DNA of 24,670 bases from an uncultured Desulfobulbaceae bacterium (lineage in GTDB: Bacteria; Desulfobacterota; Desulfobulbia; Desulfobulbales; Desulfobulbaceae). The notes under the pieces were generated by a model. It worked only from the letters and a program-made list of their open reading frames with translations, was not told where the DNA came from and searched no databases. Positions 24,236 to 24,670 of this stretch are shown one piece after another; within the stretch, counting starts at the first letter, position 1; each line of letters starts with the position of its first letter. Position numbers and translations under genes: made by a program. Where the stretch lies: contig CALZIH010000037.1 of assembly GCA_945787305.1 (NCBI GenBank), forward strand, positions 1 through 24,670, written 5' to 3'.

Positions 24236-24670
24236 ATGAAAAAAATCGTTGCAATCACTGCCCTTTGTCTGGCTTTTGCCGCCGGCCCCACCTTTGCCCA
24301 TCATCCGGCTGCAGATATTGTAGATCCGGAAATCTATGCAATGATAGATGCCATGGTTGCGGACACCCCCCATGCCACCATGGTCTTTGACGAGGTTATG
24401 GGGACGACAATAATCACAGCACCTTCAGTAAGTGATGCAGAAGACCTTGTTGATGAATACCTGCTGGCTGCTCTTTCCCTGCTCGATGAGGATATCATGA
24501 TTACCATTACATTTGAAGATGAACTTGAGGCAACAACCAGCAGCGTTCAAACAGATCGATGGAAGGAGCGGGATGATTGGGGAAGAACGGTGATTATTTC
24601 TATTGATACGCTCCTCTGTACCCCAATGCCGCCTGATTACACCTGTAATGATATACTGTCTTCCGGTGAA
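24236..24670 (+). CDS. exported protein of unknown function, 3' end beyond window
   Basis: An open frame of 145 codons runs from the ATG at 24236 to the window edge without a stop. The start is secure: AGGAGGT lies five bases upstream. Residues 1-21 are a classic Sec signal peptide (KK, then a hydrophobic Ala/Leu core, ending PTFA before HHP). The mature part is acidic, with Cys128 and Cys137 close to the visible end and a predicted alternation of strands and helices. I do not recognise the family. It could be periplasmic; membership in an operon cannot be judged because the gene is cut. Confidence 0.8.
   Translation, partial: MKKIVAITALCLAFAAGPTFAHHPAADIVDPEIYAMIDAMVADTPHATMVFDEVMGTTIITAPSVSDAEDLVDEYLLAALSLLDEDIMITITFEDELEATTSSVQTDRWKERDDWGRTVIISIDTLLCTPMPPDYTCNDILSSGE

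Noticed and set aside
1..24670. CRISPR arrays, tRNA or rRNA genes, transposases, integrases
   Set aside because: I saw none; the only repeat arrays are the GTTCAAGG units around the four-helix-bundle gene, which lack CRISPR-like spacing.

Overview
The window looks like chromosomal DNA of an anaerobic Desulfobacterota-type bacterium, of the kind related to propionate-oxidising sulfate reducers or syntrophs such as Desulfobulbus or Syntrophobacter. This rests on gene content: a complete methylmalonyl-CoA pathway set, a cytoplasmic selenocysteine formate dehydrogenase with sulfhydrogenase-type electron-transfer subunits, an AcsV/RACE-like corrinoid activator and UGA recoding. No rRNA or taxonomic marker is present, so the placement is inference.

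Layout. 1-2658: a small hypothetical gene (-), a roughly 360-base intergenic stretch, and an unrecognised 670-residue protein gene (+), which meets the next block tail to tail at a hairpin. 2730-15436: twelve genes on the minus strand. In transcription order they are prpE, sucC, sucD, the mutase B12-binding subunit, meaB, the mutase catalytic subunit, a GNAT acetyltransferase, a C_GCAxxG_C_C redox protein, methylmalonyl-CoA epimerase, pccB, a four-helix-bundle (S23-type) gene inside an inverted-repeat cassette, and pccA. 15437-15610: divergent regulatory region. 15611-16432: a small exported secretin-like protein (+). 16509-22476: a tightly overlapping + strand operon of fdhA (Sec), an iron-sulfur subunit, a flavin/[2Fe-2S] subunit and a [2Fe-2S]-ASKHA protein. 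22585-23916: a double-HD / HD-GYP protein (+). 23917-24235: intergenic. 24236 to the window end: an exported protein of unknown function, cut by the window edge.

How they work together. PrpE activates propionate, and PccA/PccB (biotin-dependent) carboxylate propionyl-CoA. The epimerase, the two-part B12 mutase and its chaperone MeaB make succinyl-CoA, and SucCD recovers ATP or GTP. Formate dehydrogenase with its two electron-transfer subunits would exchange electrons between formate and NAD(P)H, and the ASKHA protein may feed low-potential electrons to a corrinoid protein.

Most notable points: (1) the C_GCAxxG_C_C gene is longer than its visible ORF, because an in-frame TGA sits exactly at the first conserved Cys, suggesting an overlooked selenoprotein; (2) a self-contained inverted-repeat cassette carrying a four-helix-bundle gene is wedged between pccB and pccA; (3) SucD ends four residues after its catalytic His; (4) a formate dehydrogenase is operonic with a RACE-type activator.
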